54,176 bases of DNA, taken from the NCBI GenBank assembly GCA_015978205.1, contig JADWMM010000036.1:1-54176 (forward strand), given 5' to 3'. A model generated the notes under the pieces. It had not been told where the DNA came from. It searched no databases and worked only from the letters and a program-made list of their open reading frames with translations. The position numbers and the translations under genes are program-made. This DNA comes from Alkaliphilus sp. NP8. GTDB taxonomy: Bacteria; Bacillota; Clostridia; Peptostreptococcales; Natronincolaceae. Numbering within the stretch: position 1 is the first letter of the stretch; the number at the start of each line of letters is the position of its first letter. Below are positions 25,253-33,580 of the stretch, piece by piece.

Positions 25253-25615
25253 ATGAATCAGTCTAACATAGATACGTGTAACTGTACTGTTATACACGAA
25301 GATATAGTAGATAAAGTTAAAAAGACTATGCCAGAGGAAGAAAAATTATATGACTTAGCTGAACTTTTTAAGGTATTTGGAGATACAACAAGGATTAAAA
25401 TTCTACATGCATTGTTTGAATCAGATATGTGTGTATGTGATATAGCAGTATTATTAGAAATGAAGCAGTCAGCTATTTCTCACCAGCTTAGAGTACTTAA
25501 ACAAGCAGGACTTGTAAAGTTTAGAAGAGAAGGAAAAGTAGTTTATTATTCTTTAGATGATGAACATGTAGAAAATATTTTTGAACAAGGGTTCATTCAT
25601 ATAAATCATAAATAA
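25253..25615 (+). CDS. ArsR-family metal-responsive repressor, CadC-like
   Basis: A 120-residue winged-helix repressor. The N-terminal C-N-C-T-V-I-H-E-D (Cys9, Cys11) and the helix motif D-M-C-V-C-D-I-A near residues 61-68 together match the thiolate site of CadC proteins for cadmium, lead and zinc. The DNA-recognition helix Q-S-A-I-S-H-Q-L-R-V-L-K-Q-A-G-L-V follows. Metal binding releases the repressor from DNA. A perfect operator palindrome lies directly upstream and the exporter gene downstream, so self-regulation with the ATPase is very likely. Confidence 0.93.
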   Translation: MNQSNIDTCNCTVIHEDIVDKVKKTMPEEEKLYDLAELFKVFGDTTRIKILHALFESDMCVCDIAVLLEMKQSAISHQLRVLKQAGLVKFRREGKVVYYSLDDEHVENIFEQGFIHINHK

Positions 25616-25693
25616 AAAAGAGTTGTTAAAATAAGATAAGAATATAAAAAATTCAAGTTAATTCATATTAATCAGAAATAAGAGGGGGACATT

Positions 25694-27826
25694 ATGAGTA
25701 AAGAAATTCGTAAAGAACTAATTTTGGAAGGTTTGGACTGAGCTAATTGTGCTTCTAGGATAGAAGCAAAGGTCAATGAATTAGTAGGTGTAAAACAGGC
25801 TAATTTAAATTTTGTTACTAAAACTTTAATTATTGAAATAGAAGATGAAAATAAAACAGAAACTATTTTTAAAAGTACTAAGGACATAGTTAATAAACTA
25901 GAGCCACATGTTATTGTAAAAGAAAAAAATAAGAAAAATGATGGGCATATGCACGATGAACATAACCATGAACATGAGCAAAATAAAAAAGAGCTTATAG
26001 GATTAGGGATTGGAGCTGTACTGTTTATAATAGCTGCAGTATTTCAATTTTCTAGTACTGTAGAATTTATACTTTATTTTGCAAGTTATGTTCTGGTAGG
26101 AGGAGAAGTATTACTAAGAGCAGGAAAGAATATATTAAGAGGGCAAGTTTTCGATGAAAACTTTTTAATGAGTGTTGCAACTATAGGTGCTTTTGCTATT
26201 GGAGAATTTGCAGAAGGGGTAGCGGTAATGCTTTTCTATCAAATTGGTGAATTTTTCCAAGGTAGAGCAGTAAATCGTTCTAGAAAATCTATAGCAGATC
26301 TTATGGATATAAGACCAGATTATGCAAACCTTAAATTAGAAAATGAAGTGAAAAAGGTTTCTCCACAGGAAGTTAAAATAAATGATTATATTGTCATAAA
26401 GCCAGGAGAAAAAGTACCTTTAGATGGCGTAGTGGTAGAAGGTGAATCTATGGTAGACACATCTGCTTTAACGGGCGAATCTGTACCTAGAGAAGTAAAG
26501 GCAGGCAATGATGTATTAGGTGGGTTTATTAATAAAAATGGAGTGTTAACAGTTAAGATAAGTAAGGAATTTGAACAATCTACAGTATCTAAGATTTTAG
26601 AGTTAGTAGAAAATGCTAGTAGTAAAAAGGCTCCTACAGAGAACTTTATAACTAAGTTTGCAAGATACTATACTCCAATAGTTGTATTTGCAGCTTTAGG
26701 TTTAGCAGTGATTCCTCCACTAGTAATAGAAGGAGCTACTTTTGCAGAGTGGATATATAGAGCATTAACATTTTTAGTAATATCTTGTCCATGTGCATTA
26801 GTTATATCTATACCTTTAGGTTTCTTTGGAGGAATAGGTGGAGCATCTAAAAATGGGATTTTAATAAAAGGTGGAAACTATTTAGAAGCGTTAAATAGTG
26901 TAGATACTGTAGTATTTGACAAAACAGGTACACTTACAAAAGGTGTATTTAAAGTAACTGATATAAATCCTAGTAAAGATATTTCAAAAGAAGAATTGTT
27001 AGAATATGCAGCTTTTGCAGAAAGTTATTCAAATCATCCTATAGCTACATCTATATTAAATGCTTATAGCAAAGAAATAGATAAAGAAAAAATAGAAAAC
27101 TATGAGGAAATAGCAGGCCACGGTATTAAAGTAAATGTAAAAAGAAAAGAAGTTTTAGCTGGAAATAAGAAATTAATGGACTTAAATAAAATACAATATA
27201 AACCAGTAGATAATGTGGGAACAGTAATATATATAGCCCTTGATGGAAACTTTGCAGGATCTATATTAATTTCAGATGAGGTAAAAATAGATTCTAAAAA
27301 TGCAATTAAAGGTTTAAAAGATATTGGTATTAAAAACACAGCTATGCTTACAGGAGATAATAAAAAAGTAGGAGTAAAAATAGCAAATGAATTAGGACTA
27401 GATGAAGTATATGCAGAGCTATTACCAGATGAAAAAGTTGAAAAACTAGAAATGCTAGATAAACAAAAATCAGAAAAAGGTAAATTAGTTTTTGTTGGAG
27501 ATGGAATCAATGATGCACCAGTACTTGCAAGAGCAGATATTGGTGTAGCAATGGGTGGATTAGGTTCTGATGCAGCTATTGAAGCAGCAGATGTAGTTTT
27601 AATGACAGATGAACCTATGAAGCTAGTTAATGCTATAAAAATAGCTAAAAGAACTAAAAAAATAGTTTGGCAGAATATTATGTTTGCATTTGGTGTAAAA
27701 GCTATTGTATTGTTATTAGGCGCAGGTGGTCATGCAAGTATGTGGGAAGCAGTATTTGCAGATGTAGGTGTGGCACTTATTGCGGTGTTAAATGCAATGA
27801 GGGTTTTAAATGTAAAGGAGATGTAA
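25694..27826 (+). CDS. cadA: Zn/Cd/Pb-exporting P1B-type ATPase with selenocysteine in its metal-binding domain
   Basis: A 710-residue exporter if the TGA at 25739-25741 (codon 16) is read as selenocysteine. The N-terminal heavy-metal-associated domain then reads G-L-D-U-A-N-C-A, where close relatives have G-L-D-C-A-N-C-A. A His-rich linker follows (about residues 82-95), then T-G-E-S, the membrane metal site C-P-C (365-367), D-K-T-G-T with phospho-Asp409, an H-P motif, G-D-G-I-N-D, and the final G-V-K-A and A-D-V-G-V typical of P1B-2 transporters. The ATG at 25694 has AGAGGGGG six bases ahead. A 7-bp hairpin with loop AGGAT begins eight bases after the TGA, as bacterial SECIS elements do. 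Without Sec readthrough the first later ATG is at 25949 and has no ribosome site. Confidence 0.85.
25750..25768 (+). promoter_or_regulatory. Candidate SECIS hairpin of the ATPase
   Basis: TGCTTCT and AGAAGCA form a perfect stem around the loop AGGAT; the loop G-G lies 17-18 bases after the TGA. Bacterial SECIS elements sit just downstream of UGA, with a short stem and a loop rich in G. SelB recognition rules differ between phyla, so this is a structural match only. Confidence 0.6.
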
Positions 27827-27944
27827 AATAGTATATTTAATAAAAGAATCATTATTTAATTAATAGTAAACCTTTTAATTATCCTACGTATAATGTAGTG
27901 AGATAATATGAAATTAAATAAAATTTTAAAATGGAGGGGTAATT

Positions 27945-28373
27945 ATGAGATTTTGCTATGAAGATAAAAATACAATAAGAATTTTAGAAGAAGCTGAGTT
28001 TTGGAAAAGGCAGGAAAGCGAGCATACAGATGTAATACAAGAAGTAGCAACTGGTTTGGAAGAAGTTTATGTGCAAAAACTGAAGGAATTTAAGGAAATA
28101 TTTAATTCAACTGAAGCTAAAATTATTCAAAAAATAGAAATGGTATTAGAATGCAAAAATGTAATAACTCCAGAAATGCACCATGATATTATGCAGCTTA
28201 TAGATCTTACTATGCGTCAAAGTCAAACCTTTGTATGTTTTTTAGGGGGAATTATAAGAGAAAGTTCAGCAGTTAAAGATAACACAGTAGCTATTATTGT
28301 AATAAATCATATTCGAAGAGAATCTGAATACTATATTGGTATGGCTAAGGCATATCTTAATTGTACTATATAA
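27945..28373 (+). CDS. DUF2935 family protein
   Basis: A 142-residue, mostly helical protein. The pattern A-E-F-W-K-R-Q-E-S-E-H near residues 17-27 and H-I-R-R-E-S-E-Y-Y near 126-134 fits DUF2935, a family with a ferritin-like four-helix bundle, where these Glu and His residues are expected to bind metal. Family members often have two such repeats; this is a single-repeat form. TGGAGGGG ribosome site. It lies 118 bases after the metal exporter with its own -10-like TATAAT at about 27889, so it may be separate from that operon. Confidence 0.7.
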   Translation: MRFCYEDKNTIRILEEAEFWKRQESEHTDVIQEVATGLEEVYVQKLKEFKEIFNSTEAKIIQKIEMVLECKNVITPEMHHDIMQLIDLTMRQSQTFVCFLGGIIRESSAVKDNTVAIIVINHIRRESEYYIGMAKAYLNCTI

Positions 28374-28382
28374 TTTTAAAAT

Positions 28383-28411
28383 AAAGCTCTAATAGGAGCT
28401 TTGTTTTTTTG
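28383..28411 (+). terminator. Rho-independent terminator
   Basis: AAAGCTC pairs with GAGCTTT (short loop) and is followed by GTTTTTTT. Confidence 0.85.
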
Positions 28412-28571
28412 CATAATTAAGTACATTTTTTAAGGCTATAAAATTATTATTTGTTATTTTAGTTATGATATGGGTATAAGTTTGAGTAGATTTATAGTAT
28501 ATGTATTTTATGATATAATGATGTTTAAAACTATAAATTTAATTTTATATTTATAGAAATGGAGGAGTATT

Positions 28572-29381
28572 ATGAACTTAAATTTTGAAGCATTATCTGA
28601 ACTTGTTATTTCTTATGGTGCTAAAGTTATTCAAGCTATTATTGTATTTTTTATTGGTAGATTTTTAATTAAGAAAGTAATTATAATGACAGAAAAAATG
28701 TTAGAGAGGGAAAATGTAGATAAATCATTACATAAGTTTTTACTTTCTCTTATTAAAGTTGGGTTACAAGTATTGTTAATTGTAACTATAGCCACAATGC
28801 TAGGTGCTAAAATGGCATCATTTGTAGCTATAATAGGTTCTGCAGGTTTAGCAATAGGTTTAGCGCTTCAAGGAAGTTTATCTAATTTTGCTGGAGGAGT
28901 TTTAATTTTAGTTTTAAAACCTTTTAAAGTAGGAGATTATATTGAAACTTCAAGTCATTCTGGGACAGTTGATGAAATCCAACTATTTTATACAATTTTA
29001 AAAACTATAGATAACAAAAATGTAGTTATACCCAACTCTACAGTTTCAAATAATAGTATAGTTAATTATACAGCTAATTCTACTAGAAGAATAGACTTTA
29101 AATTCGGAGTTGGCTATGATGATGACATTTTCAAAGTTAAAGAAGTACTTAATAGAATTGCTGATGAACACCCGTTAATATTAAAGGATCCAGAACATCA
29201 AGTAGTATTAAGTGAGCATGGCGATAGCTCGGTTAACTTTGTTGTAAAAGCTTGGTGTAATGCTGAAGATTACTGGACAATTTATTATGAAGTTATGGAA
29301 AAGGTTAAAGTTGAATTTGACAAACAAGGAATTAATATTCCATATCCACAAATGGATGTACATATGGTAAGTAATAAATAA
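28572..29381 (+). CDS. mscS: Small-conductance mechanosensitive channel (MscS family)
   Basis: A 269-residue membrane channel. Three membrane helices lie at about 13-33, 55-80 and 85-110; the pore helix is G-S-A-G-L-A-I-G-L-A-L-Q-G-S-L-S-N-F-A-G-G, with the regular glycine-alanine spacing of MscS. The cytosolic beta domain follows (F-K-V-G-D-Y-I, V-V-I-P-N-S). It opens under membrane tension to release solutes. Length fits the short MscS class. Single gene with GGAGGAG site and a terminator behind. Confidence 0.93.
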   Translation: MNLNFEALSELVISYGAKVIQAIIVFFIGRFLIKKVIIMTEKMLERENVDKSLHKFLLSLIKVGLQVLLIVTIATMLGAKMASFVAIIGSAGLAIGLALQGSLSNFAGGVLILVLKPFKVGDYIETSSHSGTVDEIQLFYTILKTIDNKNVVIPNSTVSNNSIVNYTANSTRRIDFKFGVGYDDDIFKVKEVLNRIADEHPLILKDPEHQVVLSEHGDSSVNFVVKAWCNAEDYWTIYYEVMEKVKVEFDKQGINIPYPQMDVHMVSNK

Positions 29382-29384
29382 TTG

Positions 29385-29413
29385 AAAGACTCCTTTTAGG
29401 AGTTTTTTATTTT
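29385..29413 (+). terminator. Rho-independent terminator
   Basis: AGACTCC pairs with GGAGTTT, followed by six Ts. It ends the mscS gene. Confidence 0.8.
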
Positions 29414-29537
29414 ACACTTTAAATTTAAAATAATACCTTAATTGGGAATATAATTAATAAATATTCATTTTATAATGAAGGAAAAATTATTATATTGTAG
29501 AATATTTATGTATAGAATAGTATGGGGGTGAAGGTTT

Positions 29538-31058
29538 ATGTGTATAAGTTCATTAGACGAAGTATATAGATTTTTAGTAAAAAATATAGGTGTACCTGAT
29601 CTAAACTCAGGCACTCAAAATATAAACTTGATCCCATTATCTAATATAGATTATAGAGAAAAAATTAGAGGGACTATGCTCAGTTTAGCAATTGGAGATG
29701 TTTTTGGAGCTTATTGGGAAGGTAAGCATAAAAAAGAAATAGAGTATATAAATCATTTTTTAAAAGGTGAAAAAAACGAGACTACTTTTAAAGGAATTTG
29801 GCAAACTGAATCTACTATTCTAACTTCTGAATCTTTAATTATTAATCAAAGTTTTAATCCAGAAGATTTAGCTAACAGACTTATAAAGCAACCTATTATG
29901 GGTATAGATAAGATTATGGAAGAGTTTGTTACAAATTATAGGGATAAGAGATTAGATTGGTATAAGAGTGGAGTATCATCTATAAACGTAGAAGCAGTTA
30001 TTAGGGGTGTGCCTATAGCACTTATAAATTATGGAGATTTTAAGGAATTGAAATTAACTTCAGCTATTCAAACTGCTATTACTCATGTAAATGAGACTGC
30101 TATTGTAGCTAGTATTTTATTTTCAACAGCTATATCTTATTTACTAAATACACCTGCATTTTCTATTAAAAGCAAAGAAGATATAAATTTATTTATAGAT
30201 ACTATTTCTACAAGTATATTTGGAATAGAAACTAAAATATATCCTATAGGCAAAAATAGAGAAATTGGAAATTTATATACAATGATTAATAAAGTATTAA
30301 AGGAATGGACATACAATGATTATTCTATTGAAGAAATAAAAGATGAGTATGGGAGTAGTTCTAATTCATTAGAATCTATTCCTTTATCGTTATATATATT
30401 TATTAAAAATATAAATGATTATGAAAAAGCTTTAAAGGAAAGCTTGTCTAATAGAAAAACAGATACTATAGTAACTATGGTATTAACTTTATTGGGTGCT
30501 TATTTAGGACTAAATAATATACCAAAAGTTTATGTGAAAAAAATGAATAATAGTAAGGAACTTTTAACTTTATCTGATCGGTTATTTGAACTTTCTTTGA
30601 AAAATAAAAGTAATAATCCGTATAGAAGAATGAGAGATGCAAAGCAAATAGAAAAATCTCAAGATGAATTAGATAAATTATTATGGCAAGGAATCAATTA
30701 TAATCAAAAGGAAGAATACAGAAATGCTGTAACAACTTTTGAAGAGCTAATAGATAAAAGCTCTGAATTAAAGAAAAATGACAAAATAAAGCTTTATATT
30801 ATAGAAGCATATGAAGGCGCAGGAAATAAGTTTTTAGAGGAAGAAGAATATGGAAAAGCTTTAAAATATTTTAAAAAGGGCCTAATATATGACTTAAATA
30901 ATTCTATAATTTTATCTGACATAGCAATTACTTATTTATATATGGATGATCTAAATAAAGCAGAAAAGTATGCACAAAGATCAGTAGAAAGCTCGCCTGA
31001 ATATGAAATAGGTAGAGAAATATTAGAAGGTATTAAAAGTTTGAAGAAAAAAAAATAG
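29538..31058 (+). CDS. ADP-ribosylglycohydrolase-fold protein fused to TPR repeats
   Basis: A 506-residue protein. Residues 39-330 follow the ADP-ribosylglycohydrolase (DraG/ADPRH) fold: R-G-T-M-L-S-L-A-I-G-D-V-F-G-A-Y-W-E near 44-61, I-T-H-V-N-E near 181-186, and T-D-T-I-V-T-M-V-L-T-L-L-G-A-Y-L-G near 308-324. From about 375 to 500 there are two or three tetratricopeptide repeats (A-L-K-Y-F-K-K-G-L-I-Y-D, K-A-E-K-Y-A-Q-R-S-V-E). The metal-binding D-D-T after the first block is replaced by T-E-S-T (90-93), and the usual G-D-x-D-T is R-K-T-D-T (306-310). The hydrolase part may be inactive and used for binding. Confidence 0.75.
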   Translation: MCISSLDEVYRFLVKNIGVPDLNSGTQNINLIPLSNIDYREKIRGTMLSLAIGDVFGAYWEGKHKKEIEYINHFLKGEKNETTFKGIWQTESTILTSESLIINQSFNPEDLANRLIKQPIMGIDKIMEEFVTNYRDKRLDWYKSGVSSINVEAVIRGVPIALINYGDFKELKLTSAIQTAITHVNETAIVASILFSTAISYLLNTPAFSIKSKEDINLFIDTISTSIFGIETKIYPIGKNREIGNLYTMINKVLKEWTYNDYSIEEIKDEYGSSSNSLESIPLSLYIFIKNINDYEKALKESLSNRKTDTIVTMVLTLLGAYLGLNNIPKVYVKKMNNSKELLTLSDRLFELSLKNKSNNPYRRMRDAKQIEKSQDELDKLLWQGINYNQKEEYRNAVTTFEELIDKSSELKKNDKIKLYIIEAYEGAGNKFLEEEEYGKALKYFKKGLIYDLNNSIILSDIAITYLYMDDLNKAEKYAQRSVESSPEYEIGREILEGIKSLKKKK

Positions 31059-31082
31059 ACTAGTTAATTATATATTAATATA

Positions 31083-31137
31083 TAAGATATATGGGATAGA
31101 TAGTTAGGTTTACTGTACTATTTATCCTATATTTTAT
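31083..31137 (+). terminator. Terminator-like hairpin
   Basis: ATAT-GGATA-ATAGT segments pair imperfectly with ACTAT-TATCC-ATAT across about 13 bases, followed by only a short T-rich stretch. It probably ends the ADP-ribosylglycohydrolase-like gene. Confidence 0.5.
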
Positions 31138-31164
31138 TATGTGATATAATATAAAACAGTAAAA

Positions 31165-31233
31165 TTTGTCGAATAGTATATAATATTATTGAAAAAGTAT
31201 ATACTTTGTCTAAAGTTTCAGAATTTCGTCGAA
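31165..31233 (+). promoter_or_regulatory. Cluster of three Spo0A-box-like sites
   Basis: TTTGTCGAA at 31165-31173 matches the Spo0A box core (TGTCGAA) exactly. TTTGTCTAA at about 31205-31213 and TTCGTCGAA at 31225-31233 each differ by one base. They lie 100-170 bases ahead of topB, and a TATAAT-like -10 lies between the first two. Spo0A control of topB would be new to me, so this is a prediction. Confidence 0.4.
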
Positions 31234-31331
31234 GGAAAAGTGGGTATATTCAGGAAAAAAGCCCTGTATTTTATAGAATTTCAAAAACAAATAATATATA
31301 ATTAAAAAGAAGATTATAAAAGAGGTAATAT

Positions 31332-33473
31332 ATGAAAAAATTAGTAATAGCTGAAAAACCAAGTGTAGCTAAAGATATAGCAAAAGTTTTAAATTGTAAA
31401 ATAAGAAATGATGGTTATTTAGAGGGAGATAAATATATAATTACTTGGGCAATAGGACATTTAGTTATATTATCTGATCCTGGAGAATATGACATTAAGT
31501 ATAAGAAATGGATTCTTAAAGATTTACCGATTATCCCAGAAAATATGAAATTAAAGCCTAACACTAAAACCTATAAACAATATCAAGTTGTCAATAAACT
31601 GTTAAAAAATTCACAAATTGATGAAGTAATATGTGCAACAGATGCAGGAAGAGAAGGGGAACTTATTTTTAGATATATATACGAATTATCTAAATGCAAA
31701 AAGCCATTTAAAAGATTATGGATTTCCTCTCTTACGTCAGATGCTATTAAAGAAGGGTTTTCTAATTTAAAAGATGGCAAAGAGTATGATCCACTTTATT
31801 ATTCTGCAAAGTGCAGAAGCGAAAGTGACTGGCTAGTAGGTATAAATGGAAGTAGAGCTTATAGTATAAAATATAATAGTTTACTTTCTATTGGTAGAGT
31901 ACAAACACCTACTTTAAAAATTATAGTTGATAGAGATTTGGACATTGACAATTTTAAGCCTGTAGACTATTGGGAAGTAAAAGCAGAGTTTAATGAATAT
32001 AATGGTACTTGGATAGATTTAAAAACAAAAGAAAGTAAAATAGATACTGCTGTAAAGGCGGAAGCTATAAAAAATAAAGTATTAGGTAAAGAAGGTAAGG
32101 TTACAGAATTTAATCGTAAGAAAGTAGTAAAAAAGCCTCCTTTATTATATGATCTAACAGAATTACAAAGAGATTCTAACAAGAAATATGGATATACTGC
32201 AAAAAAAACACTAGATATAGCTCAAAATCTTTATGAAAGAAAAAAAGCAATTACATATCCAAGAACAGATAGCTCTTACTTGTCTAAAGATTTAATTCCA
32301 AAGTTAAAAAATTTAATAAAAAAAGTTGGCTTTGAAGGATATAAAAAATATAGTGCAAAGCTGGAAAAGGTGGATAAGCTTCCGATTAACTCAAGGATCA
32401 TTAATGATAATAAAGTATCGGATCATCACGCTATTATACCTACAGAAAAAAAAGTCAATATAGATAAATTTTCTATTGAAGAAAGAAATGTCTATGATCT
32501 TATAGTAAGAAGATTTTTGGCTGTATTTTATGAAAACTATGAATATTTCAGCATAAATATAATAACTAATGTAGAAGATGAAAATTTTAAAAGTAATGAG
32601 CAGCAAGTTATAAATGAAGGCTGGAGAATAATTTATAAGGATAACGAGAAAAGTCCTAATACAACTGGATTACCTACCATTAAAAAAGGGTATAAAAGCT
32701 TTGTGAATAATGCAGAAGTAGAAAAGAAACAAACTAGACCACCAGATAGATATAACGAAGCTTCTCTTTTAAGCTCTATGGAACATGCAGGAAAGTTTAT
32801 AGATAATGATGAGTTAAGTGAACAGCTTAAAGGAAGTGGAATAGGAACACCAGCTACTAGAGCGGCAATAATTGAACGAATTATAAATGTAGGCTATGTT
32901 AAAAGAGTAGGAAAAAAACTAATATCTACAGATAAAGGTAAAAAATTAATAGCAGTAGCTTCAGATGAATTAGCTTCTCCAGAGCTTACAGGAAAGTGGG
33001 AAAAAGCTTTAGATAAAATTGCTAAAGGTAATTTACATCCACAGAAATTTATGGCTGGCATTTATAGATTTACTAAATTTATAGTAGAAGATGTAATCCA
33101 AAACACTGATAAAGTTGTATTTGAACCATATAATAAGAAAAAAGGTGGAGGACCTAATAAGTCAAATTATGATAATAAACCTTTAGGTATATGCCCAGCT
33201 TGTAAAGTTGGAAAAGTAATGGAAGGACGTAAAAACTTTTATTGTAGCGATTATAAAAAAGGCTGTAGTTTTGGACTATTTAAAGAAGATATACTTATGA
33301 AGAAGTTTAAAAAGAAAATGACCAAAACTACAGTAAGTAAATTAATTAAAAACAAGTCTGTTATAGTAAAAGGCATGGTATCACCTAAAAACAATAATAA
33401 ATTTGATGGTACAATTCGTCTTAAAAAATCTAAAAATGGATATTGGGGCTGGGAGTTTGTATCAGAAGATTAA
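31332..33473 (+). CDS. topB: DNA topoisomerase III
   Basis: A 713-residue type IA topoisomerase. It starts with the Toprim domain (L-V-I-A-E-K-P-S-V-A-K-D-I-A and later A-T-D-A-G-R-E-G-E-L-I-F-R). The active-site tyrosine lies in I-T-Y-P-R-T-D-S. A C-terminal zinc-ribbon-like part (C-P-A-C ... C-S-D-Y-K-K-G-C) and a terminal G-Y-W-G-W-E-F segment follow. It cuts and rejoins single strands to separate linked DNA. Length and order match topB of Firmicutes. AGAGGTAA ribosome site. Confidence 0.95.
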   Translation: MKKLVIAEKPSVAKDIAKVLNCKIRNDGYLEGDKYIITWAIGHLVILSDPGEYDIKYKKWILKDLPIIPENMKLKPNTKTYKQYQVVNKLLKNSQIDEVICATDAGREGELIFRYIYELSKCKKPFKRLWISSLTSDAIKEGFSNLKDGKEYDPLYYSAKCRSESDWLVGINGSRAYSIKYNSLLSIGRVQTPTLKIIVDRDLDIDNFKPVDYWEVKAEFNEYNGTWIDLKTKESKIDTAVKAEAIKNKVLGKEGKVTEFNRKKVVKKPPLLYDLTELQRDSNKKYGYTAKKTLDIAQNLYERKKAITYPRTDSSYLSKDLIPKLKNLIKKVGFEGYKKYSAKLEKVDKLPINSRIINDNKVSDHHAIIPTEKKVNIDKFSIEERNVYDLIVRRFLAVFYENYEYFSINIITNVEDENFKSNEQQVINEGWRIIYKDNEKSPNTTGLPTIKKGYKSFVNNAEVEKKQTRPPDRYNEASLLSSMEHAGKFIDNDELSEQLKGSGIGTPATRAAIIERIINVGYVKRVGKKLISTDKGKKLIAVASDELASPELTGKWEKALDKIAKGNLHPQKFMAGIYRFTKFIVEDVIQNTDKVVFEPYNKKKGGGPNKSNYDNKPLGICPACKVGKVMEGRKNFYCSDYKKGCSFGLFKEDILMKKFKKKMTKTTVSKLIKNKSVIVKGMVSPKNNNKFDGTIRLKKSKNGYWGWEFVSED

Positions 33474-33580
33474 ACAAATCATATATTTAAAACTTTGCAT
33501 GTAAAATTTAAAGTTAATAAAAATAAATTTATGCAATAAAAAGAATACAACTTTTTATAGTATGTTGGGGGCGTTTATAT

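Noticed and set aside
27100..27510. 136-codon minus-strand frame opposite the metal exporter
   Set aside because: Antisense shadow of the conserved ATPase domain, Ser/Phe-rich, no start signals.
25949..27826. P-type ATPase starting at ATG 25949 as a 625-residue protein
   Set aside because: No ribosome site precedes this ATG, and the upstream 85 codons encode a matching metal-binding domain in the same frame with a good start at 25694. The TGA is at a conserved cysteine position.
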